A DNA stretch of 64,000 nt, taken from Adiantum capillus-veneris (taxonomy: Eukaryota; Streptophyta; Polypodiopsida; Polypodiales; Pteridaceae). The notes under the pieces are model-generated. The model saw nothing but the letters and a program-made list of their open reading frames with translations, ran no database searches and was not told the DNA's origin. The stretch spans positions 67,234,567 to 67,298,566 of the forward strand of contig CM043970.1 in the NCBI GenBank assembly GCA_014529385.2, written 5' to 3'. Shown here piece by piece: positions 24,191 through 36,725 of the stretch (the stretch's first letter is position 1; each line of letters begins with the position of its first letter). A program made the translations under genes and the position numbers.

Positions 24191-24670
24191 CGATAAAACA
24201 TGTGGACTACTGTGGGCAAATGCCTTGAGAATTTTGGTGTTAAAAAACCAATGACTCAAATCCGGGAGGGAATCAAAGAGTTGGAAATGCCTCAGCTCAA
24301 TATTAGGCTAGTGTCGTTAAACAAGGTTGGAGAGTATTATGAGGGAGAAGATAAGAACACCACTCTTCCTGTGGAATTCCAAGGTGTAAAAACCATGGCA
24401 ATCCTTGACAGTGGAGCTGGTGTTGCCATAGCAACAACAAAAGGGGTCTACAAAAAATGGGAAAAAGGCTAGTAGGATGAAACTGCATCTTGTAGACGAA
24501 CACATAAAAAGGCCCATAGAACTGTTAGAAAAAGCAATTGATACTTCTTGTGGCATTGAATATGAGAAAACTTTGCTATCGTTGACTTTGGAAAGAAGAA
24601 CAACTATGATATCATTCTAGGAAGACCATTCATGAGAAAATTGAAAATGGTCCAAGATTGGAAATATGAC
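24191..24670 (+). pseudogene. Element 5 aspartic protease
   Basis: TLPVEFQGVKTMAILDSGAG carries the retropepsin D-S-G active site near 24405-24420. After a frameshift, YDIILGRPFMRKLKMVQDW (about 24608-24665) supplies the usual C-terminal motif. Broken by frameshifts and stops. Confidence 0.75.
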
Positions 24671-26113
24671 TAGTATATCTACCTGAGACATATGGAAACC
24701 AGGACAACCATAGTTACAGGGATGTGATGAGAACACCTATGGAGGAGTTTGATTCCAGAACTGTAGCAGGATCAAGACTTCTAGCATGGTTGGGTAAGCC
24801 TAAAGAATTGTGGATGTGTGGAGCTTCACAATGTGGAAGTTTAAAGCGAGAGGAATACATCCTAGAAAGCGAAATTAAAGATAAGTATTATATCCCAAAA
24901 TTGTTTCCTGAGGAAGCTTTAGAGCTACTTGAATGGGAACACATCTTGGATACTCTTGATGTGTGCACTATTCGAGACGATCCAACAATGAAGATTTGTG
25001 ATGAAAATGGATATGATGTCGTTCCTTACTTTTTTGTGAGTGTAATCTAGGAAAAAAAGATGAAGAAGAAGACAAGTTCTATAACTCTGTAGCTTCAAGA
25101 AGATGCTGACAACAAAAATTGAGACAACCCAGCAGATGACATGAATAACACTTTAACAAATGCACGATTTTATGATTATCCAGATCAAAGACCCAAGAAA
25201 CAATGTCATCGCTACACGCAATAAAGTGCATCAAAAGTGGATTTCAAAATCCTCGGTGGAAACAAAATTGCAACAAGCACCCTCATACATGGCTCCCATA
25301 CATGAAGAAAAGACTTAGCCAAGAAGAACACAGCCATGTCAACGAGCTACCAATGCTCTAATCAAGCGGATACCAAACTCATCCAAAAAACAACAATCCA
25401 AGAGCAAACAAATAATAACTTTCCATAATAAGATAAACCACAAAGAGAAAGTGCTAGAATGAAAGCTTGGTAAGGATAGCAGCGATAGTGATGATTCTTA
25501 TGACAATCGTTACCAGAAACTCAAGTCATCACCATCACTAGTAGCTTTCATAACAACCAAAAAAGGTCAAAAGAAAAGAACAACAAGTCAGAACCAAAAA
25601 GTTTGACAAATTTGGATACCAAAGGGCTAGATTGGCCAAAAGTAGGTATGGATCAAGAAGACCAATATATTTGATGAAAAATCACAAGATGCAATGCCAA
25701 CAGAAAAATAGTCAAAGCCTACAAGAACATCTAAGAAAATCACAAAGTCAAAATATTTTGCAACTCAGATTTGGGTTTCAAAGAAGTTGATTCAATCACA
25801 GAGAGGTCAGGAGTTTATGTGGATTCCAACACAATTGAAGTATCAACTCCCAAATTTTGAATCTCATCCTCAACCAAGAGTACAAGAGTTGAAGCAAAGA
25901 CCAATGAAGACTCACACAAAGAGAAGGTGGATCCCAAAGAAGCCTCTTCAAACACAAACGAAGCAGAGACAAGTATGGGTTCCGAAACGAGCATCATCAA
26001 TGAACCAACCCGTCATCACAAAAAAGTGGGTCACAAAGGATATCAAGAAAATTAATGTTACTGCAACGCTGCTTGAATTCTTTCAATTCCTCCTTTGGTT
26101 ACAATACAGTTAG
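24671..26113 (+). pseudogene. Element 5 downstream coding remnant without RT
   Basis: 24724-25050 encodes an unrecognised acidic segment (SRLLAWLGKPKELWMC...). 25787-26113 has repeated W-(I/V)-P-(K/T) motifs (FMWIPTQ, RRWIPKK, RQVWVPKR, KKWVTKD) and is rich in lysine and glutamine. Neither RT nor integrase motifs are visible before non-coding DNA begins, so the element is either non-autonomous or cut by deletion. Confidence 0.45.
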
Positions 26114-28502
26114 AAGAGATCCCACTCTGAGGAACAATGCCAAATACAAATACCAACCACAAGGCTAAACTAGATTCCAACAAAGCATAAGTAAGCCTTT
26201 GAAAAAAGCTCTACAATCTTCAATCAAGAAAACGACATAGGAGCTTCAAACAAAAATCATATTGCACAGAATAGGAAGACTCACTAGCAAATGCCAATAA
26301 GAAAATTCTTATACCCGCATCTTGCACAACATAAATCTTTTCCATGCATTGACTGTGTATGCATAATAGGGCTACATTACAAGGCCTGCATAAGCACAAT
26401 TTTTGATGGCCCAAGCACAACACGAAGGATCCCTAACTCCAAGCAAGATTTTCCGAGCAATCTCTAAATCGAGCAAAAGAGCAAGCTACAATAACAAAAA
26501 ATCAAGGAGCTCTCCTAATTTTTAGCACACAAACCAAGGGAGCGGGTAGAGGTGTTATTTTTCACTTGATTTCAATATTCTGTTGTAGCTTATATACACA
26601 TATATATATACAATCACTAATAAGTAGACACTAAGCTAGCAATGCCCAAAATTGAAATTTTGTGACATGTCAATAGAAAGATATATAGTGCTATTACAAT
26701 GTATGCAACTTTAGGATGATTGTCTATGAGTTGCAAGTCCTCTAATAATGCAAGTCCAATGAGCTAGTGATGGCTATAAAATAGAAATCTTTGTTATGGA
26801 CTATAATAGCATAAGGACTAAAATAAACAATTATAAAGATACCAGCAATTTTGCACAAGCATGAGTCTTACAAGCACTTTTGATTGTGTCCATTCTAGAA
26901 ACCTCTTTCTCAATTTTAGACCAATTTGAATTGTGTAAAGCTAGAAACCTCTTTCTTAGAGTATGGTAGAATGCTCCCATAAAAAAGGATAACTTTTCCT
27001 ATTTAAGGTGTAGTTAAAAATGTAGGGCCCATGGAAAATAGCTATAAAGAAAAAATTTAGTATTAGAACACAAGGTTAGATCCACACTAACAAAAGCAAA
27101 ACGGGTATGACAAATTCTCCTATAAAAAAGAGCTCCTCATTCTCTTAGTTTTTCTATCTTTTTCAACATCATAAATTTCTGTTGGATTGACACAACTGGG
27201 TTTGGTATGGGTGCAAGATTGTTGTTTCTACTAATAGGATAAGTAATTTTGTCATAGGAAGCAACATCATGTGCTTCTATTTTTCTTGTCTTTGCTTAGC
27301 TAGCTAGGTTTGACATTGGAGGTAGGGGGAATTTAACCTTTTTGTAGCCCTCGTACAAAAATGCTACCTGTTTGCAAAATTAGCTAGGTGCATTTGTGTG
27401 CGAGGGCTACAAAGGCTGATAGTCCTCCTACCTCCAATGCCATGCCTCTATTGGGTCCATGTTTGGGAAAGGTACTTAACCTTGAGCTGATTGAAAATCA
27501 AGATTACTGGACTACAAACGTTTGAAAAGGGAATAAAAATCGATAAAGTATATAAGAAATAGTTTAAAAATCCTACAAATTGTACATTTTTACTTGTACT
27601 TCTGGTTTGCATGTTTACAAGGAGGAAGCTCAATGGTTTAACCGAAAGAGAATAACCGACTTTCTTGAACATGACCCTATCAAATAAAATCGCATGGACA
27701 CATACCAATAACGAGCATACGAAAAACTACTCGACTGTTAGGTCAATATTTGAAGCATTTCCTAGTTTTCTTATTCTTCAAACCATGCTCAAAATCTAGC
27801 TAGAATGTTGTGATTCCAACTCGTAGGTGTCTAATTTTAGCTTGAACTTTCCTCCAATTTGGAGGTTGATCAAGGGCTCAAGATGCACAACTTGACCATG
27901 CATGTAGAGTAGGTAAACAATCTTTGATTTTCATCGAGCTTTCGTTTGTTGCCTTCGTCATATTTGCAAGAGTAGGTCATATGTAGGCTGGTTGCAAAGA
28001 GAGGGGATCATCATAGTGAATTTGTTGGGCACCCCCCTTATTCGTTGTTTTGTGATGTAGCCATGCACATAGTGCTTTCCCATTTGCTAACACTAGCAAG
28101 AGACACCATCTCCTAGGAGATATAGCTTTGGAATTAATTTGTATCCGTCTGGATTCTTCCCTCTCTTACGACTTATGCCCCTTAGGATTCTTCACCCTTT
28201 GTGCCAATTGTGCCCCTTTGGATTGTTTATTCTTTGCCATGTGCCCCTTAGGATTCACCACTTGACCGCCTTCATGAAGCTAGTGCAGATTCTTCATGAA
28301 GCCTGATATTTTTCCAAAACCATAACACCTCCTACCTTCAAAGCTCACTGTGTTGAAATTGTGTTATCATCACGATCAGTATGGGAATGAATAATCTGCA
28401 TGATAGTGTAAATCTTTCAAAATCTTCTTGGTGGATCCGCATGCGGCATACATCCTGGCAAGTCACTTGCCTACTGTTGCACTTATTTGAGTGTCATGTT
28501 GG

Positions 28503-28505
<3 letters not shown>
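26114..28505. other. Noncoding region with a foldback
   Basis: No gene is supported. GGGAGCGGGTAGAGGTGTT near 26538-26555 could be a PPT and LTR start of element 5, followed by a TATA-like CTTATATACAC. The foldback at 27314-27439 is described separately. TGCCCC(T/T)(A/T)GGATT occurs three times between 28178 and 28255. Confidence 0.5.
27314..27439. repeat. Foldback / MITE-like inverted repeat, about 50-bp arms
   Basis: The left arm (27314-27364, starting CATTGGAGGTAGG) and right arm (27390-27439, ending CCTACCTCCAATG) are about 80% complementary and share the core TTGTAGCCCTCG. The loop is about 25 nt. Confidence 0.75.

Positions 28506-28570
<65 letters not shown>
28506..28570 (+). repeat. 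(CT)n microsatellite with conserved right flank
   Basis: About 32 CT units, followed by GCACCACGTGTCGGTGTGTG, a flank that recurs beside several other CT tracts in this window. Confidence 0.95.
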
Positions 28571-28573
<3 letters not shown>

Positions 28574-28638
28574 CCACGTGTCGGTGTGTGCCCTTAAAGT
28601 CAGTTCAAGGAACATGAAAACACACACACACACACACA

Positions 28639-28830
28639 TGTTGGGGTATAAAGCCCAATGTGGTCGCCCGGGTAAGTGGGCGGGCCCCCAGGTATGTACA
28701 CATATTCTTTTGTTAAAACCTAATAAGAACTCACTATGCTCTACACATTACAGTAGAGCGAGTTCACCATATCGTCGTGCTCTTCTTCTCGCACTCTCTC
28801 TCGCGTCGTACTTTCGCTCGTACTCCTTCA
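28639..28830 (+). repeat. Copia 5' LTR
   Basis: 192 bp, TGTTGGGGTATAAAGC ... TACTCCTTCA. It ends 2 nt before the PBS. Differs from the 3' LTR at four single bases (about 98% identity), which implies a recent insertion. Confidence 0.97.
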
Positions 28831-28832
28831 AC

Positions 28833-28843
28833 TGGTATCAGAG
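28833..28843 (+). promoter_or_regulatory. Copia primer-binding site
   Basis: TGGTATCAGAG, complementary to the 3' end of the initiator methionine tRNA, as in most plant copia elements. Two bases (AC) separate it from the LTR. Confidence 0.95.
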
Positions 28844-29927
28844 GTCAGATCGAGGCTCGGGGCAGCACTGCAGGAGGCTAGAGTCACTAGCTCAGATTGG
28901 AGTGAAATTCGACAGGCGAAGACACGGCCCCAAATCCTGTGGACAGGCCCAAAGGGCTCGGTGTTCTCAGAATTTCATTCTGAGGTCATCTCGGCCACCG
29001 TTCGGCTTCGATAAAGTTCTGCGCAGGCCATTTTCGACAACGTGGTCTTAGCGGGTGTAGATCTGACTCTGCAAATTTGGGGTTTTTGGCCTACGACTAC
29101 AGGTGCTGAGGATATCGACACTCCCAGAGTGTTGATTTGTGGCTGTCTACACATCGAAGGATGGCTCACAGTTCTTGGAGGCGTGTCACATATGACACGG
29201 GCGCATCTACACACAGATTGTAGGCGACATCCACTAGTTCATCAGGTAGCTTGTGTTTGCTGCTTGATATTCCAGATTTCATCCTGACATTGCAGGTACT
29301 TCCACATGGGATGTATTGTCAGAGATGATGTATGTCTGTTGAGGGTTTGCTGGCTGTGAGTCACGCAGCAAACAACCGCCGCAGCGGTTACAACATACAG
29401 TGGGAAATTTGTGGATGTATGAATTTGTGGGAAGTCTATGTACTGTCAGATTTACTGCAGCCTTTGTTTAGGGTCGAGTGAGTTTTTATTGAGCTGGGGG
29501 ATTCTCGAATGTTGAGATCCTTTCGGTGATACAGGTCTTGGAGCGATCCCTCGAGCACCCTTAGATAGGCAGCTAGGATGTATTGACTGTGAGTTAGACA
29601 GTTGGGATTGCATCTTTGCTTACTGCCGTTGAGGCATTGTCGCAGTCTATGCTTATAGGACAGTGAAAGGACAGTGAGAGAAGGTACAGGTGCAGGACAG
29701 GTTTACCCACAGCTTACAGTGCCAGAGAGACAGTGTTTTTTGAGCTGTTTTTTGGTCTGTTTTTGAGTACACCAGAGCCATTTTACAAAGGAGACTCTGC
29801 CGAAATTTATGCAGAATTTGAAGCTTTCTTGGTTCATTTGACAGGTTGATATTGGTTCAGAGGTCAGTTTACAGGGGAAACTCTGCCGAATTTTTCCCAG
29901 GAAAGTAAACTACTGTGAAGCGTAGCT
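28844..29927 (+). other. Copia 5' leader
   Basis: About 1.1 kb without a credible ORF between the PBS and the gag start. It would hold dimerisation and packaging signals, none of which I can identify. Confidence 0.7.
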
Positions 29928-32900
29928 ATGGCTGGATCACAGGACACTGCTCTTTACAATATCAAGAAGCTGGATGGAACCAATTTCCCATTGTGGAAGA
30001 AGCAGATTTGGCACGTGTTGGTACAAAAGAAGCAGATAAAACCTATAAAGCTCAAAGGGATAAAACCAGAAGATATGGACGAAGATGAATGGAGCGAAAT
30101 GGATGAATTGGCACTTTCTACCATTATGCTGACTTTGGCAGAAAGCGTTTACTTCAATGTAGCAGACGAGATGTCGGCTTATCAAGCATGGTTAAAGCTG
30201 AGTGATCTTTATGAGAAGCAGAGTGCAGCTTCACAGGTATACTGGCTTAAGAAGCTTGTTGACTTGAAGATGAAAGAAGGGACACCTATGTCCAATCATC
30301 TGAATGAATTCAACACCATCTACAGTCAGTTGTCAGCTCAAGGTGTCAAGTTTGATGAACCTGTTAGAGCTATGTTCCTGTTGATCACATTGCCGGAAAG
30401 TTGGGACACTTTTCGCACAGCTTTGAGTAATTCTGCACCTCCAGATGGTTTGAACATAGCAGGTGTAGAAGGAAGTCTGCTTACTGAAGAAACCAATAGA
30501 AAGACAATGCACAAAGGCAAAGGAACAGCCTTAGTTGTCAGGGGAAGGACCAAAGAAAAGTACAAAGGTGGAAAGAGGAATCAGTCTCGTAGCAAGTCCC
30601 GCAGTGCTAAAGGCAAGAGTGACATAGAATGCTACCATTGTGGCAAGAAGGGTCACATGAAAAGAGACTGCAGAGAATGGAAAGCAGAAAAAGGCAAAGA
30701 GAAAGCTGAAGACCATGGTGAGAAGAACAAGTCCTCAGTGAAGATTCAAGAAATAAATGTGACAAACACTGTTGCAGAGGATGACAGTCTAGTGTCAGGA
30801 GACATCTACTTCTTGAAGAATACAATGGACTCAGCTCTTCTTACAGCATATGATGGAAATGCACTGAGTGACTGGATTATAGACTCAGGGGCATCACTTC
30901 ATGTGTCTCCAAACAAGGAGTGGTTTACTTCTTATGTGACCACTAAAGATCATGTTCGGCTAGGCAATGGGCAGACATGTGAGATCTTAGGTGTTGGAGA
31001 TGTTCAATTGAAGTTTCAGAATGGATCGTCTTTCATGCTGAAGAATGTGAGACATGTTTCGGCAATTACAAAGAGCTTGATCAGCACAAGTTTACTTGAT
31101 GATGCTGGCTACGTCACCACTTTTGGACAGAGCATGTGGAAGATATCCAAGGGTTCTATGATAGTAGCACATGGAGTGAAGTCTGGAGGACTTTACATGA
31201 TTTATGTATCAAATGTCTCTAAAAATGTAATCAATGTAACTGAGCAGCCGAACGTTTCTTTGTGGCATAGGCGGTTAGGACATATGTCCAAGAAGGGAAT
31301 GGAAATCTTGTCTCGTTCTGGTTATTTTCCTGGCTTTTCATTTAATGATTTTGAATTCTGTGAACATTGTCTGTATGGTAAGCAAACACAGCAGCCACAT
31401 AAGCAAAGAAGCAGTAGAAGAGATACACAGTTGGCACTTGTTCATAGTGATTTGTGTGGACCTATGCCTAACCTATCTCTAGGGGGAGCTTCTTACTTTA
31501 TGACATTTATAGATGATTACTCGAGGAAAGTATGGGTTTACTTTCTCAAGCACAAGGATGAAGCGTTTAGTGTTTTCAAAACGTTTGTGACACTTGTGGA
31601 GAATCAGAGTGGCAAGAAGCTTAAATGCTTACGCACTGAAAATGGTGGAGAGTATGTTTCAAAGGCCTTTCAGGACTTTTGTGAGTCAAAAGGTATAAAA
31701 CGTGAACTTACTGCTCCTTACAATCCTCCTCAAAATGGTGTTGCTGAGAGGATGAATAGGACCATACAAGAGAAGGTCAGAAGTATGTTGTCTAATGCAC
31801 AGCTGCCAAATGGGTTTTGGGCTGAAGTTGTATCAACAGCTGTTCATCTTGTAAATAGATCTCCTAGCAAGGTTTTGCAGAAGGATTCAGTGCCAGAGAT
31901 GGTATGGTCAGGCAAAATGCCCTCATACAAGCATCTCAGAGTCTTTGGCTATGAGGCATATACTCACGTTCCAAAGGAATTTAGGAACAAACTTGAGCCA
32001 AAAAGTAGAAAGTGCATCTTTCTAGGCTATGGTAATTCTGGTGAGATGGGGTACAGACTTTGGGATCCCGAATACAGAAAGGTTGTCCGCAGCAATGATG
32101 TTCACTTTAATGAATCCAAATATCATTCTAAACCAGAGAGGGTTGAGGAGATTAGAAGAGTTGTCTTCCAAGAAGATGGACCTGCACGTGCAAGACAAAA
32201 TGTCAGGGCTCAAGAGGAGCAAGGACAGGATAGAGTGGAACCACAGGTTGTGGCTGAGACTGAGCCACCTATTGTGCGTAGATCTGGACGTGTCACGCGA
32301 CCTCCTGATAGGTTTGTTCCATCTATGAACTATGTCATGTTGACTGATTGCAATGAGCCTTCATGTTACAAGGAAGCAGTGCAAATGAAGGACTCCGGGA
32401 ATTGGCAATTGGCCATGCAGTCAGAGATGACAGCTCTGCATAAAAACAGGACATGGAAGCTAGTTAAATTACCACAGGGCAAAAAGGCTCTACCTTGTAA
32501 ATGGGTTTACAGGTATAAGATCACCGCTCATGATAGTCAACCAAAGTACAAAGCAAGGCTTGTTGCCAAGGGCTTTAAGCAAGAACAAGGCATTGACTTT
32601 AATGAAGTCTTCTCTCCGGTGGTCAAGATGACTACATTGAGATGCTTTCTTGCATTGGTTTCCATATTAGATTTGGTGTTGCACCAAATGGATGTCAAGT
32701 AAGTGTTCTTGCATGGTGATTTAGATGTGGAAATTTACATGCAGCAGCCAGAAGGGTTTGTTGAGAAAGGCAAGGAAGATTGGGTATGCCAGTTGTTAAA
32801 GAGTCTTTATGGCTTAAAACAATCACCGAGGGCATGGTACCATAAATTCCACAAGTTTATGCTTTCTCAAGGCTACAAACGTAGTGAGTTCGATCACTGT

Positions 32901-33908
32901 CTATATACAAAGAAGGCTAAGGATGGTAGTTGGATGATCCTTATTTTGTATGTGGATGACATGTTGATTGCTGGCAAGCACTTGGAAGAAATTTCAGCTT
33001 TGAAGTCAAAGATGGCAAAATCGTTTGACATGAAAGACATGGGTGAGGCAAGTCATATACTTGGTATGTGCATTGAGAGAGATAGATCAAAGAAGTTGAT
33101 TTGGTTATCTCAAACAAAGTATATTGACAAGGTTTTGCAACGTTTCAATATGGAGAAGGGAAAGGCACTGAGTGTTCCATTGCCACCATATGTGAAACTT
33201 AGCAAACAAGATTGTCCTGTGTCTGAGGAAGAACAGGCTGAAATGGATAAGATTCCATATGCGTCTGCAGTGGGTAGTTTGATGTATGCAATGATTGCTA
33301 CTCGCCCAGACATTGCATTTGCAGTGGGAGTAGTAAGTCGATACATGTCAAACCCAGGCAAGAAACATTGGGAGGCAGTGAAAGGAATATTGAGATACCT
33401 GAAAGCTACAAAGAGTATGCGTATATGCTATGGGAGTCCGGAGCTAAGTGTAAAGGGTTTTACAGACTCAGATTATGCAGGTGACTTAGACAACCGAAGG
33501 TCTACGTCAGGGTATGTCTTTACATTGGCTGGTGGAGCAGTATCATGGCGTTCTAGATTACAAGATTGTGTTACTCAGTCTACTACAGAGGCTGAATATG
33601 TTGCAGCATCAGAGGCATGCAAAGAATCAATTTGGCTTAATCGACTAGTAACAGATTTGGGAATCAAAGAAGAGATGCCTGTGTTATATTGTGATAGTCA
33701 AAGTGCTATACAATTGGCTCGCAATCCAGTTTATCACTCAAAGACAAAGCATGTGGATGTGAAGTATCATTTCATCAGGGAAATGCTCGAGGATAAGCAA
33801 CTTCAGCTTGTCAAAGTTCACACCACAGAAAATCCTGCTGATCTACTTACAAAAGGACTTCCCTCAGAGAGCTTTGCGCATTTTCGCAAGCAGTTAGGTG
33901 TAGGGTAG
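29928..33908 (+). pseudogene. Copia gag-pol polyprotein (one nonsense codon)
   Basis: A single frame of 1326 codons plus stop. Gag (residues 1-230) starts at the ATG before YNIKKLDGTNFPLWK; CCHC zinc knuckle CYHCGKKGHMKRDC (235-248); protease WIIDSGASLHVS (D319-S-G); integrase zinc finger H447/H452/C478/C481, then D508 (HSDLCGP), LRTENGGEY (E571 where D is usual) and E607 (NGVAERMN); RT with KARLVAKGFKQEQGIDF and YVDDM (32949-32960); RNase H with FTDSDYAGD and LYCDSQSAI, ending with the KHVDVKYHFIRE motif. The only break is TAA at 32700-32702 inside the RT, just before FLHGDL. A point mutation is the simplest cause. The copy looks young but should be unable to make full pol. Confidence 0.95.
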
Positions 33909-33961
33909 TACATCACTTCTCTACATCTCTTGTATATTAGCTTGTATAGTAGCTTCTCTCA

Positions 33962-34023
33962 CACTTAAAGTACCACATTGGACTTTAAGTGGGAGGTTGT
34001 TGGGGTATAAAGCCCAATGTGGT
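33962..34023 (+). promoter_or_regulatory. Copia PPT flanked by stem-loop with LTR-complementary loop
   Basis: A perfect 10-bp stem (33962-33971 with 33982-33991) presents the loop ACCACATTGG. GGGAGGT (33991-33997) is the PPT directly before the 3' LTR. LTR bases 34014-34023 read CCAATGTGGT, the exact reverse complement of the loop. Confidence 0.8.
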
Positions 34024-34189
34024 CGCCCAGGTAAGTGGGCGGGCCGCCAGGTATGTACACATATTCTTTTGTTAAAACCTAATAAGAACTCACTATGCTC
34101 TACACATTACAGTAGAGCGAGTTCACCATATCGTCGTGCTCTTCTTCTCGCACTCTCTCTCGCGTCGCACTTCCGCTCGTACTCCTTCA
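33998..34189 (+). repeat. Copia 3' LTR
   Basis: 192 bp, same ends as the 5' LTR, followed by the target duplication ACACA and a long CA tract. Confidence 0.97.
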
Positions 34190-34357
<168 letters not shown>

Positions 34358-34544
34358 AATTTCTCCCTCCCTATGTGTGTGTGTGTGTCTTTTTTTTATA
34401 AAAAAATCGCATCAATAATTATATAATCAAGACAAAAAGTTCCTGAACAATCAAAGTACAAAGTCACCCATGATTCCAATTTCTGGACCCCCCGTAAATG
34501 AAGAAAAACATTGATTTATTGTACTAGGCTCAATAAGCAGGATT

Positions 34545-34700
34545 CTAATTAGTAGGTGCAGCCTTCTTAAATTTAGGGTTGCCCTTATTAGGTTGAGGAG
34601 GGATAGGGGAGGTGGCATTGTTGTTGTTTTCAAGATCATCATCCACATTGTAGTCAGGATCAAGAGACTTCTTGATCCCTACCCTACCTGCTTTAGCCAT
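34545..34700 (-). CDS. Possible small protein or exon, unknown
   Basis: The minus-strand ATG at 34698-34700 opens a frame of about 51 residues (MAKAGRVGIKKSLDPDYNVD, acidic middle, then NPKFKKAAPTN) that stops at 34545. Composition is protein-like rather than random (balanced charge, prolines), but there is no recognisable motif, no conserved neighbour and no clear promoter. It could be an exon of a lost gene or chance. Confidence 0.2.
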   Translation of the reverse strand: MAKAGRVGIKKSLDPDYNVDDDLENNNNATSPIPPQPNKGNPKFKKAAPTN

Positions 34701-34879
34701 GGATTGAAAGCCAGCTCAGCTACGACTACCCATGCACAAACCAAACCACCCACCCATAGCAGTGTCGACCCAAGTCCACCACCTTCCCCATCCTTTTCCT
34801 TACCGTCCTTGCCTTTTTTCCTACTAACATGCATACTCTCTCTCGCTCGCTAATCTCTCTGTCTTCACCTATATCACAT

Positions 34880-34880
<1 letters not shown>

Positions 34881-34951
<71 letters not shown>
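34881..34951 (+). repeat. (CT)n microsatellite
   Basis: About 35 CT units preceded by ATCACATG, a flank similar to ATCACGTG before the tract at 40830. The rest of 34356-35385 shows no gene. Confidence 0.95.
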
Positions 34952-34954
<3 letters not shown>

Positions 34955-35739
34955 CTGCGCAAATAAGCCGTTCACAAGCTCCGTTCGGCAGAAAAGCGCA
35001 GCCTGTCCCAGCTTACCCCACCACACCCTTGTCATCCCATGATCGGCTACGTGAACGACTGCATGCATTGGAATGAAGACCAACCATACATGTGTTGATT
35101 AGTTCCAAGCTAATGGGCTATTGTTGTTGCTCAACTGCAAAAAGATTCTGGTGATGTTAAGCTCTATTTGGTTTTTGCCAAGATGCAGATGATAGATAAC
35201 TCATGGGATTAGGGAGATTGACTTAGGCGACTTACTAGGGCAATTATGAGGGTTAAGACAGGTGATATAGGGAATTTTGGGTGAGTTTCTATCAGCTTAA
35301 AGGTCTAAAATAGGATGGCTGGTCGAAAATGTGCAAAGATCACAGGGTTGAGGCTTAGCTTTGTGTACTTAAGGTATTGTACCCTCACTACAACATAACA
35401 TGAAGATATCGACGCATCATATATGTCGCGACGGCCATGCCTTTCCACACATATATCGACGTAATTAGAGCACGTCGATATACGCGTCGCAATGCGCGTC
35501 GATATAAGCGTGGAAAGGCATTATTTGCCACGCATATATCGACGCAAATTCCCACGGGTATATCGACGCAATTTGCGATGCAAAACAATTTGGGGGAAAA
35601 AGGGAAACCCGCGTGCGCAGGGGCCATTTTCGCCTGCTCAAATCTTGGCCGAAACCTGCTGCGTAGGTATTATGTCACTCTCCCCCCACCCCCCCTCCCC
35701 AACCCCTTTCTCTCTCTCTCTCTACATTGTGTGTGTGTG

Positions 35740-35742
<3 letters not shown>

Positions 35743-35800
<58 letters not shown>
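35743..35800 (+). repeat. (GA)n microsatellite
   Basis: About 29 GA units in CACTA-2. Confidence 0.95.
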
Positions 35801-35803
<3 letters not shown>

Positions 35804-36200
35804 AATGTATGCGTAGGAAATTAAAATTAAAATTAAAGCAAGGCCAAAGTGACCTATGAGACAAGAAAGTTACAATGTGGTGGATCTGATACAAAGTCAG
35901 AGTAAAAAGATGACAAAATGACAAGATAAAATATTATAGAATTCTAAACTTCTGGGTGTGGACTAAATGGCTAAAATAGCTAGTTGGGATAGGTAGATCA
36001 TTGGAGATCCAACATCTGTCGTTGGCGGATCTCATCAATCTCCTCCATGGTTAGTAGTCTGACCGGGCGTTGTGCATGTTGATCCAAAGTGATCTGGATC
36101 CTCTGATGCAGCCTCTGTCGATGTTGTGTAGTCCTCCACAGTCGTGGGCATCTGGATCTCCCTAGCTCAGTCGCTCGTTCGATCAGTAAGAGAGATAGGG

Positions 36201-36725
<525 letters not shown>

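Larger units (their letters stand above)
28639..34189 (+). mobile_element. Complete Ty1/copia LTR retrotransposon
   Basis: 5551 bp with 192-bp LTRs (28639-28830 and 33998-34189) that differ at 4 positions, TG...CA ends, and a 5-bp target duplication ACACA (28634-28638, 34190-34194). It has a PBS, a long leader, one gag-pol frame broken by a single stop, and a PPT. The domain order is gag, protease, integrase, RT, RNase H, which defines copia; the Tnt1/Tork-like look of the motifs is an impression. It landed inside a CA microsatellite. Confidence 0.97.

Noticed and set aside
28491-29051. 186-codon ORF across the Copia 5' LTR
   Set aside because: Runs from a CT tract through the LTR and leader; low complexity then noncoding.
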